From the NCBI RefSeq assembly GCF_032118995.1, contig NC_092665.1, forward strand, positions 8,179,501 through 8,243,500: a DNA stretch of 64,000 nucleotides, in the 5' to 3' direction. Positions 1 to 11,514 of this stretch are shown in pieces. Position numbers and translations under genes: made by a program. The DNA is from Asterias amurensis (lineage: Eukaryota; Echinodermata; Asteroidea; Forcipulatida; Asteriidae). How positions within the stretch are numbered: position 1 is the stretch's first letter; each line of letters starts with the position of its first letter. The notes under the pieces are model-generated. The model searched no databases and was not told the origin of the DNA. It was given only the letters and a program-made list of their open reading frames with translations.

Positions 1-1053
1 GGGATGTTGGAAATGTTTTATCAGAGAGCACGGGAAGACAACATTGCAAGAAAATTCCCAAAGTTCACAGAATACTTGGCAAGAGTTTTTGAGAAGCGCA
101 ACACTTGGGCACTTTGCCTCATGTTTTCCATGCCTTTTGACCAAAGCAACACACATCAAGTTTTTAAGGCAGCGATGCAAGTAACCAAGGATAAGCTTGT
201 CATGCCTTTAAAGGCATTCAATGTGGTGCAGTTAGTTGACTTCCTTGTCACTAGAACAGATCCATTCTATCGGATGAAGCTCACTGATGCTGTTAACAAT
301 AAAGCAGACTGTCTTCCAGGTTTGCAAGGGGAGCAGAATGTTAGCTCAGATGGTATTGTCCAGTTAACAGCTACAGAATATGAGGTACCAGGTGAGAAAC
401 AGGATGACACGTACACTGTTAATATGGAATTGCTCATGTGTACATGTTCCATTGGACACAGTGGTTACCCCTGTATACATCAGGGTGCTGTTGTTAAGAT
501 GCTTAATCTACCCACTGTGAACTTTATTCCACTCAACAACCAAGTACAGGAAGAAAAGCTTCATTACATTGCTACTGGTCAAAAGAGACAGTTGTCATTA
601 GTTGAGCCAAGTCAGCCAAGAAAGAAGCCTCCTTCTGAACCAGTAACATCTATTGCACCTCAGGGTACCAGACGAGATACACACATTGCTACTGGTCATA
701 AGAGACAGTTGTCATTAGTTGAGCCAAGTCAGCCAAGAAAGGAGCATCCATCTGAACCAGTAACATCTATTGCACCACAGGGTACCAGACAAGATCAAGA
801 AACTGCTGTAGATGCTACTTCTATTGTTAATGTGAGAAATAAAACAGAGACATTGGCTGATAATACAGCTGACATAGAACTTGAGAAATTTTCAAATATG
901 TTGGATAATTTGAAAGAATTTATCTCACATAAGGTGCAAACAGGTGATGCAGCAATGTATCGACAGGCAGTGAGAGCTTTTACACAAAACTATGAATCCT
1001 TGACAACAGACTCACTGTTAATATCAGCCATGTTCAATTTTGGCAAAGTTTGA
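1..1053 (+). CDS. SWIM zinc-finger protein, C-terminal part (5' end outside window)
   Basis: The frame is open from the first base to the stop at 1051-1053, so the ATG at 4 is probably internal and the gene begins upstream of the window. Seen: a SWIM zinc finger with C146-x-C148-x8-C157-x-H159, preceded by about 140 residues of helical, transposase-tail-like sequence and followed by a low-complexity basic tail. The tail holds a 39-residue tandem duplication (two 117-bp units, 571-687 and 688-804). SWIM domains bind DNA or protein and are common at the C-terminus of MULE/Mutator transposases and their domesticated relatives. I infer a MULE-type transposase or a host gene derived from one. No catalytic DDE region is in view. 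A host SWIM protein unrelated to MULE remains possible. Confidence 0.7.
   Translation, partial: GMLEMFYQRAREDNIARKFPKFTEYLARVFEKRNTWALCLMFSMPFDQSNTHQVFKAAMQVTKDKLVMPLKAFNVVQLVDFLVTRTDPFYRMKLTDAVNNKADCLPGLQGEQNVSSDGIVQLTATEYEVPGEKQDDTYTVNMELLMCTCSIGHSGYPCIHQGAVVKMLNLPTVNFIPLNNQVQEEKLHYIATGQKRQLSLVEPSQPRKKPPSEPVTSIAPQGTRRDTHIATGHKRQLSLVEPSQPRKEHPSEPVTSIAPQGTRQDQETAVDATSIVNVRNKTETLADNTADIELEKFSNMLDNLKEFISHKVQTGDAAMYRQAVRAFTQNYESLTTDSLLISAMFNFGKV
571..804 (+). repeat. 117-bp in-frame tandem duplication in the SWIM gene
   Basis: Two near-identical 117-bp units, second starting at 688. The unit encodes a 39-residue segment rich in Ser, Pro, Lys and Arg that includes QLSLVEPSQPRK. The length is a multiple of three, so the frame is kept. 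Confidence 0.9.
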
Positions 1054-1249
1054 CAATATGAGGCATTTCATAAATTTGTTAAATAGGATTCACTTTTAAG
1101 ATCTTACAGAATAAATTATTGTTGAGAATGTCACAATGAAACCATAGAATCGTCATCATCATGGCCCATCCAGTCATAAACGACAGTGAGTTTGTCGTCT
1201 GTCACAGTCATCAATGTAGCCTAGAGAGCAGATTGTGTACCAGAGGGAA

Positions 1250-1480
1250 TTGCAGAACGACTGGAGGAGCAATTCTAAGCAACAATCTCCAAGGTGGCAA
1301 CCATGTGGCAACTGGGACGTTGAAAGCAGGACATCTTTGAAGTGCAGCCTGGGTCGTTTATGTAGACGTCGGGCATCAGCCAGTTCAATTAAGAAGATGT
1401 CCTGCCGGGAGGTAGCCGGTTTCAGTCTGCAGACATGAAAAGTCCAGCGAAGGCAGCGCACTCTCAGCATGGTGAACATA
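1250..1480 (-). mobile_element. LINE open-reading-frame C-terminal fragment
   Basis: Minus-strand translation gives a run with LRW-x-x-HV-x-R, then an ELADARR stretch and RPRLHFKDV. This matches the usual C-terminal tail of LINE reverse transcriptases (LRWxGHVxRM ... RPxxRFKD). The fragment is short and decayed and has no RT core. The clade cannot be fixed from this piece. Confidence 0.5.
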
Positions 1481-1861
1481 TCAGTTATACTATAGTGAGT
1501 TTAAGGATGGAGGTGTTCGGGAACCAATCAAACCAGGAGATGCCAAGTATGGAGCGAAGGCAACAAAAGTAGAGTGGGTTCAGGCGACTTTCCTTGCGAC
1601 TGTATGTGGGCCAAGACACACTGCAATAAAGTTAATCTCAAATATCATAGATTCCCTTGAATTAATTGATCTTTGCAGAGTTGATTATTTTTAAGTGTCT
1701 ATTATCATCTTTGGGGTAATACTGACTCGTCAGATATTGTTCCTGGTTAAAAACAGATCACTCTATGGTCACTTTGACTCTTTCCAATGATAACAAAAGG
1801 GGCAGAGGTTTTTGGAAATTCAATTCTTTATTTTTGTTTGTAAAAACAAAAACTTCGTCAA

Positions 1862-2310
1862 GTATATTACCAAAGTCAACACCTCAGATAACCCTAGTAT
1901 TCTCTGGGAAGTTAATAAAAGCGAGATTAGGGGCGAGATTAGAGGTGAAACAGTCGAGTATGCGAGGTGTTGAATTCCCCGAGATGTAAGCAGAGGCAGC
2001 TAGAGAAGATTTTTGAAAGCAGGGCTAGGAGGGCTATTGAGGTACAGGGCATGTTGGATTGAGGTTGGTGAAAAGAAAAGCGTTTTCCTAGTTTAGAAAA
2101 ACAGAATTTTAAGATTAAGTCCTTTTCCAAACTTGGGTGTGAGAACGAGGATGTCATCACAGATCAGGCTGAAATTTTGAAGCAGGGGCTCAATTTTTAT
2201 TCAAAATTATATCATTCTGATTCTACAGAGCAGGATCAATTCGACGTGTTTCGTCCCAACAATGTTGACAACAAATTATCCGAAGATGACAATTTGTTTT
2301 GCTTTTTCTG
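1862..2310 (+). mobile_element. L1/Tx1-like LINE fragment (endonuclease-RT linker)
   Basis: Frames on the plus strand give patterns typical of the L1/Tx1 linker between endonuclease and RT: an ILWE-V-K-EIRGE stretch near 1890-1950 and then DVITDQAEILKQG-LNFYSKLYHSD at 2150-2230. The frame is broken at least twice. The piece is 5' and 3' truncated. Confidence 0.55.
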
Positions 2311-2479
2311 TGATTTGTTGTCTTTGTATGCATATGGGATAAAACAAGTAGAAAAATACATCTAAAAATATAAACAAAATATGTTGAGACCTGAACTTTT
2401 GTGTACTTTCATTGGGGAAATGCTTGTGATTAATATAAGACCATTTTTAAAGGCCTAGTATTTACCAACAGAGAGTGGG

Positions 2480-2745
2480 CTCGGGAGTCGTGACACTTGT
2501 GTCCCTGAGCAAGTCACTTAACTATAATTGCTTCTCGCCACCCAGAGGAAAATGGTTACCAGTTGGGGCAGAGATGGTTCTTGTGATTGACTTAGCCGAG
2601 TAGCGCATTGTTGCACAGGGCTCCCTAGGGAGCTGAGATGGTTTAAGGAATGATTTAAGGCCCAGTGACCAGGGGTAATAATGTGTTGCGCTAGGGAACG
2701 CCCTTCGGGCGTGAAAAGTGCTTTATAAAAACTACCTAATATGAT
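2480..2745 (+). mobile_element. SINE, 5'-truncated copy of the family at 63433-63777
   Basis: It shares with the 63.4-kb copy the ordered blocks CCTGAGCAAGTCACTTA, GCTTCTC-CCACCCAGAGG, CTAGGGAGCTGAGATGGTTTAA and a CGCCCTTCGGGCGTG...GCTTTATAAA tail. The tRNA-like head is missing here. The central block resembles the conserved core found in several animal SINE families; I do not assign the exact superfamily. Confidence 0.75.
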
Positions 2746-3411
2746 AAGTATAATCTGTTGATTATTGGATGGGTATGAAAGGAATGGATGAATGAATGCA
2801 CCTGCATTTAATTGTTCTTTACAGAAAGAACAGAAGAAACCCTTACAGCCTTAGCCGAGCCAAAACATGGCTTTTAGCATTTTATAAAGGCATTCTATTT
2901 TTTAATGAATTCCCTTACTATTTTTCTCTCTAGCCACTAGAATTTTCACTCATCCATTTCCAGCACGACTTAAAATTCCTCTTTTTGGCGAGCTGTGAAG
3001 CAGGCCTATGCAAGACCAATTTCCGTCTGGCGTTACAGTTAATTATTTTATGTACAAGCCCAAGTGAGATTGTTATGTATAATTGCCAGTCATTTTCTGT
3101 AATCTTTAGCTATGTTATGTTCTCCAGTAATGTTGAAGTTTTTGGAATAGAAGAAATGTTAAGTTTTTGGAATAAAAAATGTTAACTTATTTTCTGGCGA
3201 CTCAAACATTGACCTTCCTGCTTTTAAAAGAACCAAACTCGAACCAGTTACATGTAGATGTTAAAAGCATTGATCTATAACACCCTGTACATATTTTCAC
3301 TTGATACATTATTCCTATATCCTATAACAACCAATGTACGATACCTTTAGCAATGATAGCTTCTTGGCACCTTATAAATATGTTAGGGTTTTTTTGTACG
3401 AGTTGTTAAAT
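2746..3411. other. No gene recognised
   Basis: AT-rich sequence with only short chance reading frames. I see no domain, splice pair or repeat structure here. Confidence 0.5.
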
Positions 3412-3540
3412 CAAGAATTGACTGCTTTTACTCATGCTACATGTATGGTAGAAACTACATCCCCTAACTGTTTTATTTTATCCCCTGCTCATTCTATTTT
3501 CTTCTGAGGCGAAGCTCAGAAAAAAAGAATGCTGTAGTAA
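3412..3540. repeat. Left part of a small hairpin repeat split by the DIRS-like element
   Basis: The block near 3414-3452 (ATTGACTGCTTTTACTCATG) is the inverted complement of 7434-7467, directly beyond the other end of the DIRS-like element. A second hairpin lies at 3491-3531 (ATTCTATTTTCTTCTGAG and its complement). I infer that the retroelement landed in an existing palindromic repeat. Confidence 0.55.
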
Positions 3541-3590
3541 AATTTCTCAATTAAACGAAATGTAATAGAATGAAATTGAAGTTTAATTTT

Positions 3591-3751
3591 GATTCTACCG
3601 AGTAACCACTAGCACTGAAGGACTTACGTGAGATTGCACCTGCCACCGGTATTTCGTCGTCACACTTGAGAGAGTTCTTTGTTAAAAGGAAACCTCTCCC
3701 TATATAAGTGAGCCCCAAGGTTCACACCCCAGAGCATTTTTGTAGACAATA
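3591..3751. repeat. Right inverted terminal repeat of the DIRS-like element
   Basis: It is the inverted complement of about 7275-7427, over some 155 bp with few differences apart from a short divergent stretch. Both repeats contain a TATATAAG box, which could act as the element's promoter. The right end carries about 50 bp beyond the shared repeat (3541-3590). Confidence 0.9.
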
Positions 3752-3836
3752 CAAATGAGCTTTTTGCAGTTCATTGGGAGGGAGTGTCAAATATTAATAT
3801 TTGTAATGACAATAGTCACCCTAAAGAGGGAGGGAG

Positions 3837-3957
3837 CGTAAGTCCTTCAGTGCTAGTGGTTACTCGGTAGAATCAAAATTAAACTTCAATTTCATTCTAT
3901 TACATTTCGTTTAATTGAGAAATTCTACCTCATAACCACCTAGCACTTCGGCCTTAC
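3837..3957. repeat. Internal complementary region of the DIRS-like element
   Basis: 3837-3920 is complementary to the right terminus (3541-3634) and 3918-3957 is complementary to the left terminus (about 7390-7427). The two halves abut exactly as the joined ends of a circle would. This is the template-like region known from DIRS1. Confidence 0.9.
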
Positions 3958-6900
3958 GTGAGATGTTTGGAGCCATCACAAAAAGGTCAAAGAACAAAAG
4001 GTAACAACGTAACGTACCGTCTCAATGACACATCATTTATTCAGTGAAACATTACAAGCTGATCGTCCGTTTCAAATAAAACATTACTTATTCTGTGAAA
4101 AAGCAGAATGACTGAGTATACTCTCAGCAAAACAATTATACTCCCCTGTATCCTCTACAGGTTTATCATAAAACTTAGCAAACGTCGATGATCTCGACCA
4201 TCCTGCAGCTTTCATGATTGTTGCAAGTGGTACACCTTTCCTTGAAGCTGCACTACATGCAGCTGCCCGTGTACTGTGGGCGGTAAATTTGTCCGTCCTT
4301 ATACCTGCATCTGAAAGTCCTAGCTTTATCCATCTGCCTATCGTTTCTGACCCCACTGCTTTGTGGGGTGGTACATAACTTAGAAAAAGTTTCTTTTCTC
4401 CACCTCTGACAGATTTAGTTTTCTCAAGATAAACTTTTAAAACACTCGTAGCACAAAGTAAATGATCATGAGGGTAAGCAATTAAATCAACTTCTGCATG
4501 AGGTTTACCAACTCTACTTGTTTTGGTAAGTGCCTCGATAGTAAATTTAACAGAATTTGCCCTAACTTGGGCTGAATTAATGTTCATAAAAGATAGTGTC
4601 TGGCAACGTTGCCCCGATGTAAGGGCAGTAAGAACTACCAGTTTCATGGTAAGCTTTTTCAACGAGAGTCCCTCATTAGAACCGAGAGTTCTTAAATAGT
4701 CCAGCACCACAGTCGCATCCCATGTATGTGAGTATCGAGCCTTTGGTGGTCTCAGATTGAACACCCCTTTCATCAGTCTCTTAACCAATGGATGAGAGCC
4801 CACTGTGACGCCCTCAAGCGTCGGGATCACTGCCGACAAGGCACTTCTGGTAATGTTTGAACAAATTGTGGGGTTAAGTTTCCACTCGAGATCATCCCGA
4901 AATTGTCGGGATGCCGTGTCTGCCAGAATATTTTGCACACCAGGGAGGTGTGAACTGGACAGCCAAATTTTCCGTGCCATGCACCATAGCCAAATCTCCC
5001 TAGCTAAGGAATGTAGCAGTTCGGATCCCGAGCCACCAAAGTGTTTTAGGAAAGCAACCACCGTAATGTTGTCAGATTTAAGGTGGATTGAAACACCGTT
5101 TTCTTCTGAGAAGAATGATTGCAATGCTAATGAGCAAGCCTTTAACTCAAGCCAATTGATATGATGAGTGGCTTCACATTTTGACCATCTGCCGCCTGTT
5201 GTGCGACCGTTGAAATGTGCCCCCCAGACCAAGCTGGAAGCATCAGTTTCTATTACGCAATTAGGGTCATGTCTATGCATGGGAGCAAAAGTTATTGGCA
5301 GTTCATTTATCCACCAATTTAAATCACAAATACCTTCTTTGGTAAAGCTCATTTTTGCTTCAAAATCGCCATTATGTTCTGATAATGCCAGGTTCTTCTG
5401 GTTTTCTATTGTTCTTCTAAACAATGGCCCATACGGTACCGCCAGTTCACACGAAACCAACAGACCGATTATCCTGGCAACGTCTCGAATTGTCGGAGAC
5501 TGTTGGCGTAAAAGTTTACGGATTGAGTAAATAATGCTCTGTACCTTTGCAGGTGGGACAGAGAAAGTCATTTGATCTGAGTCTAAATGAAATCCCAAAA
5601 AATCTATCTGTTTGGTTGGGGTAAGAATTGACTTTTTGTAATTTATTGTAAACCCTACCCCATTGGTGAGAATGGTTCGGGCTCGAACATTGCAACAGCA
5701 TTCCTGAAACGTTCTTCCAATAAGAAGGGAATCGTCAATATAGTCACACGATTCACGAGGCAACCAGTGGTTTCATTACTTTCGTAAACACACGTGGGGC
5801 ACCCGTATCAGTTGAATTGCCGTGCGGATAGTTTCCATTTTAAAATGAAAATACTCCACAAATTTGTGAAGCCCCTTCAGATTTATTATAGGGCGAGACG
5901 AACCATCCTTTTTTGGCCGAATGAAAATATTCGAAATAAATTCACCTTCGACGTGGTTCGTTTTTACTATTGCTCTTTTATCGAGCAATTTGGCAATTTC
6001 AGAGGTTATAATTTCAGCCTCGTGTGGTTCACACTGCAAATCCCTTGGAATGCGTGTTTGGTATGGCCTTTTAGTGAATTCAATATGATAGTGCTGAACA
6101 GCGTCGAGCACCCATTGATCAGACGTAATCTCGCGCCATTGGGCTATATGATATGCGAGTTTACCTGCCATAAATAATTTCGCAACTTGATTTTGAGTAT
6201 TATCACATTTGTGCTCACTCACCGTTTTACAAGGTTTTACTTGGTTGCGGTTTGTTGCCGTGTTTCTGCTGGCTTTCTCTGTTGCCAGCGTTTTGGGCGA
6301 AAGGAGTTTCCCTGACGCGTTTGCCCGCCACGATGGGAAAAAGTCTTGGCATTTCCCCTTTGCCTGCCGCGATCCGAAAACGAGTGGAAAACTGTTGGTT
6401 TAAGTCGGGCTTTATGAGTTCTCTTCGCCGGAAGTTCAACTCGGTGGTTGCATGGTCAATTATGGCCAATGCATCCAGTAGGTTTGTTACCAAAACCTTG
6501 TGATCCAGGCTTTTATTGGTGCTCATTAGAGCCTCAATGCAGGTTACAATAGGCACCATGCCTTTCAGCGCCACCTGCTCAACCTTTTGTAACTTGATGT
6601 CCATTGATCTTGTCTTTGATTGCAAAGAATTCCATATTTCTGGATTAACTCTGGTACAATCAAGTTCTGGAATGTTACATGGTCGCTTGAAACTATTAAG
6701 TTTTTCTGCAACCTTCACTTCTGATGATTTGTGTCGGAGTAACTTGCTGATAACACCGGCCAACTTCTCGTCAACTTTGGCACCTGTATCCTCTTCGGAG
6801 TAGAATTGCTCTACCACGCTGAGTACCCCGGCTGATGAATTATCACCAGCGTCGGGGGTTTTAGGAGGTTGTTGATGAGCTGGTCAGTCGCAAGAGAGTC

Positions 6901-7274
6901 ATCACTCGATGTGCATGCCCCTTGGTCTTCCGCTGGCGTAACATGGTCGACCTTCTGTCGTTTCGCAGAGCTTGAACTCCCCAGCGAGGCCAACACTGTA
7001 GACTGTAGGGTCTGCATTACGTCTGCCATGGTTGCCATCTGCTCTTGTAGAGACCCAAACTGTTGCCGAGTGACCCCGGCGTTTGATGATTTGTTGGTCA
7101 TTTTCTTTGGCTTCGGCTTTGCCTTTCCACCCGATGGATTACCACCGGAGGCAGAGATCGAAGTAGAAGGGCCAGCAGTTGACACCGTGCCGCTTAACTC
7201 GAAGTCCGAAGGGTCGTCGAGTAGGCCAAGAATATCTGAAGATAGTTGTGTAGACATCGTCGAATTATACCGGT

Positions 7275-7427
7275 CACAAAAATGCACTGGGGTGTGAACC
7301 TTGGGGCTCACTTATATAGGGAGAGGTTTCCTTTTAACAAAGAACTCTCTCAAGTGTGACGACGAAATACCGGTGGCAGGTGCAATCTCAATTAAGGCCG
7401 AAGTGCTAGGTGGTTATGAGGTAGAAT
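7275..7427. repeat. Left inverted terminal repeat of the DIRS-like element
   Basis: Inverted complement of 3591-3751. It ends in GAGGTAGAAT; the last AAT is also the first trinucleotide at the other end (3541-3543). Confidence 0.9.
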
Positions 7428-7469
7428 CACGAGTTTTAACCATAGCATGAGTTAAAGCAGTCAATACTG

Positions 7470-7831
7470 TTAAAGACACTGGACACAATTGGTAATTGTC
7501 AAAAACCAGTCTTCTCATTTGGTGTGTGCCCAAAAAACAAGTCTGTCGACTCAATTGGTCGGCGAAGTTGCGAGATAATAATGAAATAAAAAACACCCAT
7601 ATCACACGAAGTTGTGTGCTTTCAGATGCGCGATTTCGGGACCTAAAAATCTGAGGTCTCGAAATCAAATTTCCCGGAAAATTACTTCTTTCTCAGAACT
7701 ACGCCACTTCAGAGGGAGCCGTTTCTCACAATGTTTTATACTATCAACCTCGCCCCATTACTCATTACCTAGTAAGGTTTTATGCTAATAATTATTTTGA
7801 GAAATTACCAATAGTTTCCACTGCCTTTATT
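7470..7831 (+). mobile_element. TTAA-flanked MITE, family A, copy 1
   Basis: It begins TTAAAGACACTGGACAC and ends with the inverted counterpart ATAGTTTCCACTGCCTTTA. The body is shared with 44992-45596 and 59703-60089. TTAA ends and terminal inverted repeats of about 30 bp suggest a non-autonomous piggyBac-like element. The right TTAA has decayed. Confidence 0.85.
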
Positions 7832-8725
7832 AGCAGGGAGACTTAACTGAAGTTCCCATTAAGTGACTTAAATGCTACACAACCAAACGTTCCGTTATTG
7901 GAGAAAATTGAAGCAGTGAAGTTGAACTTTTTCCCAAACTATAGTTTTGGAGACTGCTTATCTTCTCTTTTTTAAGACAAAAACTTCTTCATTTTTACAG
8001 ATCTGTCAATATGATATAATTCTTGCAACTGGTTTTGCCTCAAACACAAAGGTCACTTTGTGAAAAAGGAAAACAAAATTATCTGGCACTAAGTGCTGCA
8101 TACAAATCAATGAACATCCAGATAACGCATCTCTGGAAACTAAATGCAAAATCTGCAGCATGCGAGTCTGGCCTCATTCTAAAACTTGATGAAAATATGA
8201 GGAAATGAGAATACAAGTAATTTGTACAAAATCTGATTTGACAAAATGTTGTGCTTTTTGACATACTACATGTAGGTCACTTCTTGGGAACAGTGATGAA
8301 TTGATACCAGTCGTTCTTTTTGTTAACATCATCTTGTGGTTTTTATCATCTTGTGAAACTCTCAAAAAGGGTATTAAACGAACTCATTCAGTAGAACTTT
8401 ATGCTTTAATTTTGATTGTCTTTTATTGAAAACTTAATATCAAATATTAAATCATGGCTTGTAATGTTCCAGTTCAAAATAGTACTGACACACTCGCTCT
8501 CAAGTTAAATAGTTTTACACATAAAGAATGATTATGTGAGCAACACTAAATTGATGAAATACTGAAGGTATTGAGTGCAACTCCATTTAGTTCTTCTTTG
8601 AGGGATATTACATCAATAGGAAAATACAGTGCCCATTTATTTCAGTGAGTTGTGAGTGTATTGAATATGAAGTATTGTGGCTGGCCTGACTGTTCCCTGA
8701 GGATTACATTACAGTATGAATGATT
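7832..8725. other. No gene recognised
   Basis: AT-rich DNA. The only item I can point to is a GGTCACTTTGTGAAAA motif at 8051-8066, which also recurs in the 45.7-kb element. Confidence 0.4.
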
Positions 8726-9023
8726 ATATAACTGACATACAGATCCTTGTCATTTGATTGGTGGAACTTACTTCACGTGACATTCACTATTACTCCCATC
8801 CACACCTGCGATCAAAAAGACCTATTCGCCCATGGGGAATAGCATTTCCCATTCAACAGTTAGTTTCATCCTTGTTCCCAATGTTTTTGAGCAGTACAGC
8901 GCCGCTGCTAAAACAAAGGAGCACCTGTGTAAAAGGTTGTGATCCGATTTGTGCATTGTTACAGCTACGCAATGCTATATGATTTTTTGTTCGTATAACA
9001 AGGATCTATATGTCAGTTATATA
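8726..9023. mobile_element. MITE with 25-bp terminal inverted repeats
   Basis: The left end TATATAACTGACATACAGAT is matched by the inverted ATGTCAGTTATATA at the right end, with AGATCCTTGT / ACAAGGATCT inside. About 300 bp, no coding capacity, with a TA-rich boundary. Confidence 0.75.
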
Positions 9024-9049
9024 AAACAAACAGTTATACATGTATAAAA

Positions 9050-9211
9050 CAAATATTGAGTGGCTTTAATTCGTGGAATGGAAGGGATATTATCGCTCGG
9101 TAGAATTTGGACTGTTCCATTTCACTCGGCTTCGCCTTGTGAAATGGAACAGTCCAAATTTTACCTTGCGATAGAATTCCTCCCATTCCACTCTGAGCCA
9201 CTCAATATTTG
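9050..9211. repeat. 160-bp near-perfect palindrome
   Basis: The arm starting AAATATTGAGTGGCT is complementary to the arm ending AGCCACTCAATATTT. The middle GGACTGTTCCATTTCAC pairs with GTGAAATGGAACAGTCC around a loop near 9130. It looks like a hairpin MITE or foldback core. Confidence 0.85.
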
Positions 9212-10070
9212 TATAGTATCACACTATAAGGTCCTTATTATTTGTACAAATTGGTTACATTACCATTTAATTACTAAATAATATGGATACCGGTAATATA
9301 AAATGATGTAAAGTTTCCATTAGTAAACAGATAGCATGTTATTACCCCAGTGTACATTAAAAGATTCTCATCTTTTTCAATTGTCCATTTATTTTGAATT
9401 TGTTTTTCCTATATAGGCCTAAACGTTCTAAATCTTTGAACTCAGAAGTAGTTATCTTATTCAAACTTGTTATGAAAGCAAGTTTAAGGCCTAATCTGTC
9501 ACTACAATCTGTTCTTTATACATAATCTATTCTATTATATTACCTGAATGATGAGCTACATGTACATTCTTCTTGTTTCATTGAACAGAACACAACGTTC
9601 CTGGTAACATGCAATCTTCTGACAAGAAGAGAGCTACTACTTGCCAATCAAAACAGCTTGTGGTTTAAATGCATGAACAGATGTACACTCATATTGTTCA
9701 CATGCCATGTACAATGTAAATGTAACAGTTGATGGTGAAGAAAAACTTAGCTAAAAAAACACCTGTAATGTCCCTTTATATGTACATACTTTTGAAAGTT
9801 TATTTCATTTAAAAATAATGCTCATGATGTGACGCCACTTGTGGAAGAAACGTAACCAAAATGCATCAATTTCATTGCTACCACCTACAAGTTTTATTGT
9901 GGTAGCGCAAGCTTTAACCTCCCAAGTTTCTTGTTGCTCCAGTAATGTCACATGCTAAATCATGAGCCTTGCTTGTTTTGGGAAGGCAATTTGACATGGC
10001 ATAATGGTCAAGGCAGTATGGCACAAATTCTTGAAAGGTGATTTTATTAACGGCCCCATGGTTCGACTGT

Positions 10071-10291
10071 AGCAGAGTCTAAGACCATGAAGCAGAGTCT
10101 AAGACCATGAAGCAGCATCTAAGACCATGAAGCAGAGTCTAAGACCATGAAGTAGAGTCTAAGACCATGAAGCAGAGTCTAAGACCATGAAGTAGAGTCT
10201 AAGACCATGAAGCAGAGTCTAAGACCATGAAGCAGAGTCTAAGACCGTAAAGCAGAGTCTAAGACTATGAAGCAGAGTCTAAGACCATGAA
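10071..10291. repeat. 20-bp minisatellite, about 11 copies
   Basis: The unit is AGCAGAGTCTAAGACCATGA with scattered single-base variants (GTAG, CATC, GTAA, CTAT). No reading frame is kept, since 20 is not a multiple of three. Confidence 0.95.
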
Positions 10292-11397
10292 GACTGTGTC
10301 TGAAACGGCTCCTATAGGTATGGCTATGGCTAGATGTCTACATTATCATGTGGCACCAGCCTTAGCCATAATCGTAGCCACCAATTCAGATATGGCCAAA
10401 GACTCTGCTAAGTGGAAAATGAACCAGACATAAAACATGAACCTCCCTGAATCATGAGAATACACAGCTTATTGTTGGAGTCACAATAGAGTAATTATTT
10501 TGTATATGAAAGTAAAGACACAGTATAGACCCACTGCGTATGACGTCTTACTCTCAAAAACGGGGCAGATCATTGAACAATAGCTGTTCTCTGTGCGTAA
10601 AAACGGCGCCTGACCTCATCATACCTGTAGCGTTTCACATTTATGCAAGTGGGAGCTATTGAATTCTTAAACAATACAGTAACAGCCTCCAAACAATGCA
10701 CCTAACTTTGGGTGTCAACTCTCTTTTGTATACGATTTTGACCCAAAATGACACAAACAATAGGTAAATGTCAGTATTCTGCGCGTATTGCAAGGGGTCT
10801 ATACATGTATGTGTGGTCACATTCTAATCTAAAATGTTCAACAAAACTTTAAATTAAAATGTTAACGAGTAAAACCTACTTGAATGAAAACGATCAGTCG
10901 TGATCTTCGCTGAATTTCATTCAAAATATTTACAGTCAATAAGGAAATTGAGTCAAACGAGTATAAATAGATTTTAACTGCAAAAAGAAAATTGTGTACT
11001 ATTTTGAATCCATTGCTTTTCTGAAAGATCCTCGAAAAGCTGTTACATCATCACTTTTGTAACATTATTACTTGGGAGCTCCAATTTGTATAGCCGCTTT
11101 AATGCAGCATGGAGGTATAACAATAGCAAACTCCCACACATGACGTCAAAGCATTGTCGTTTTAATGCACGCCGTCAATGGCAGATGTGTTTCTAATTTT
11201 TTCAAAACCTTGAGGTTGGGACCTGATTTTCTAATTGATTTTTATCAAATATTCAGAAGTGTACAGTTAACAAAATGACATTTAAATTTAAAAAAACACG
11301 ATATAAACAAGTTTTAATAGCATTTACATCAAAAGTTATTTGTTTAAGCACTTCCTTAACTATGCTGATTTTGAAAGACAAATTTCACTGATTCCAT
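10292..11397. other. No gene; probable ACOT7 3' UTR and downstream DNA
   Basis: This lies directly beyond the ACOT7 stop on the minus strand. A weak ATTAAA signal on that strand sits near 11313-11318. I see no other coding signal. Confidence 0.35.
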
Positions 11398-11514
11398 TCA
11401 AGAGCAAGATGCTGCATTTTGATGTTGTTTTTTTCCCTTTGAACGAGCTTGTTTGCGTAATTCATACCTTGCTGCTCCTTCCTTAAATCTGGATATCTCA
11501 CCTTCGGTCTGTAC
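11398..11514 (-). CDS. ACOT7: ACOT7 exon 7 (terminal)
   Basis: It follows a CTCCAG acceptor and encodes residues 323-360, including VQTEGEISRFKEGAARYELR and a basic tail, then TGA. It aligns with the PETEDEKKRFEEGKGRY end of human ACOT7. Phase 0 joins exon 6 exactly. Confidence 0.9.
   Translation of the reverse strand, partial: VQTEGEISRFKEGAARYELRKQARSKGKKQHQNAASCS

Larger units (their letters stand above)
3541..7427 (-). mobile_element. DIRS-like tyrosine-recombinase retroelement (fossil, broken)
   Basis: About 3.9 kb, read on the minus strand. Parts in order are a left inverted terminal repeat, a gag-like region near 6.2-7.3 kb, a reverse transcriptase and RNase H region, a tyrosine recombinase near the 3' end (HSTR, then W and Y of the R-H-R-W-Y signature), an internal complementary region and the right terminal repeat. 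The order, inverted terminal repeats and recombinase in place of a DDE integrase identify the DIRS group. It is shorter than typical full-length members and is broken, by roughly three breaks. The terminal repeats are still close to each other, suggesting moderate rather than great age. It lies downstream of ACOT7. Confidence 0.9.

Noticed and set aside
4805-5530. Plus-strand frames of about 120 codons opposite the DIRS-like element
   Set aside because: Antisense shadows of the retroelement's coding region.
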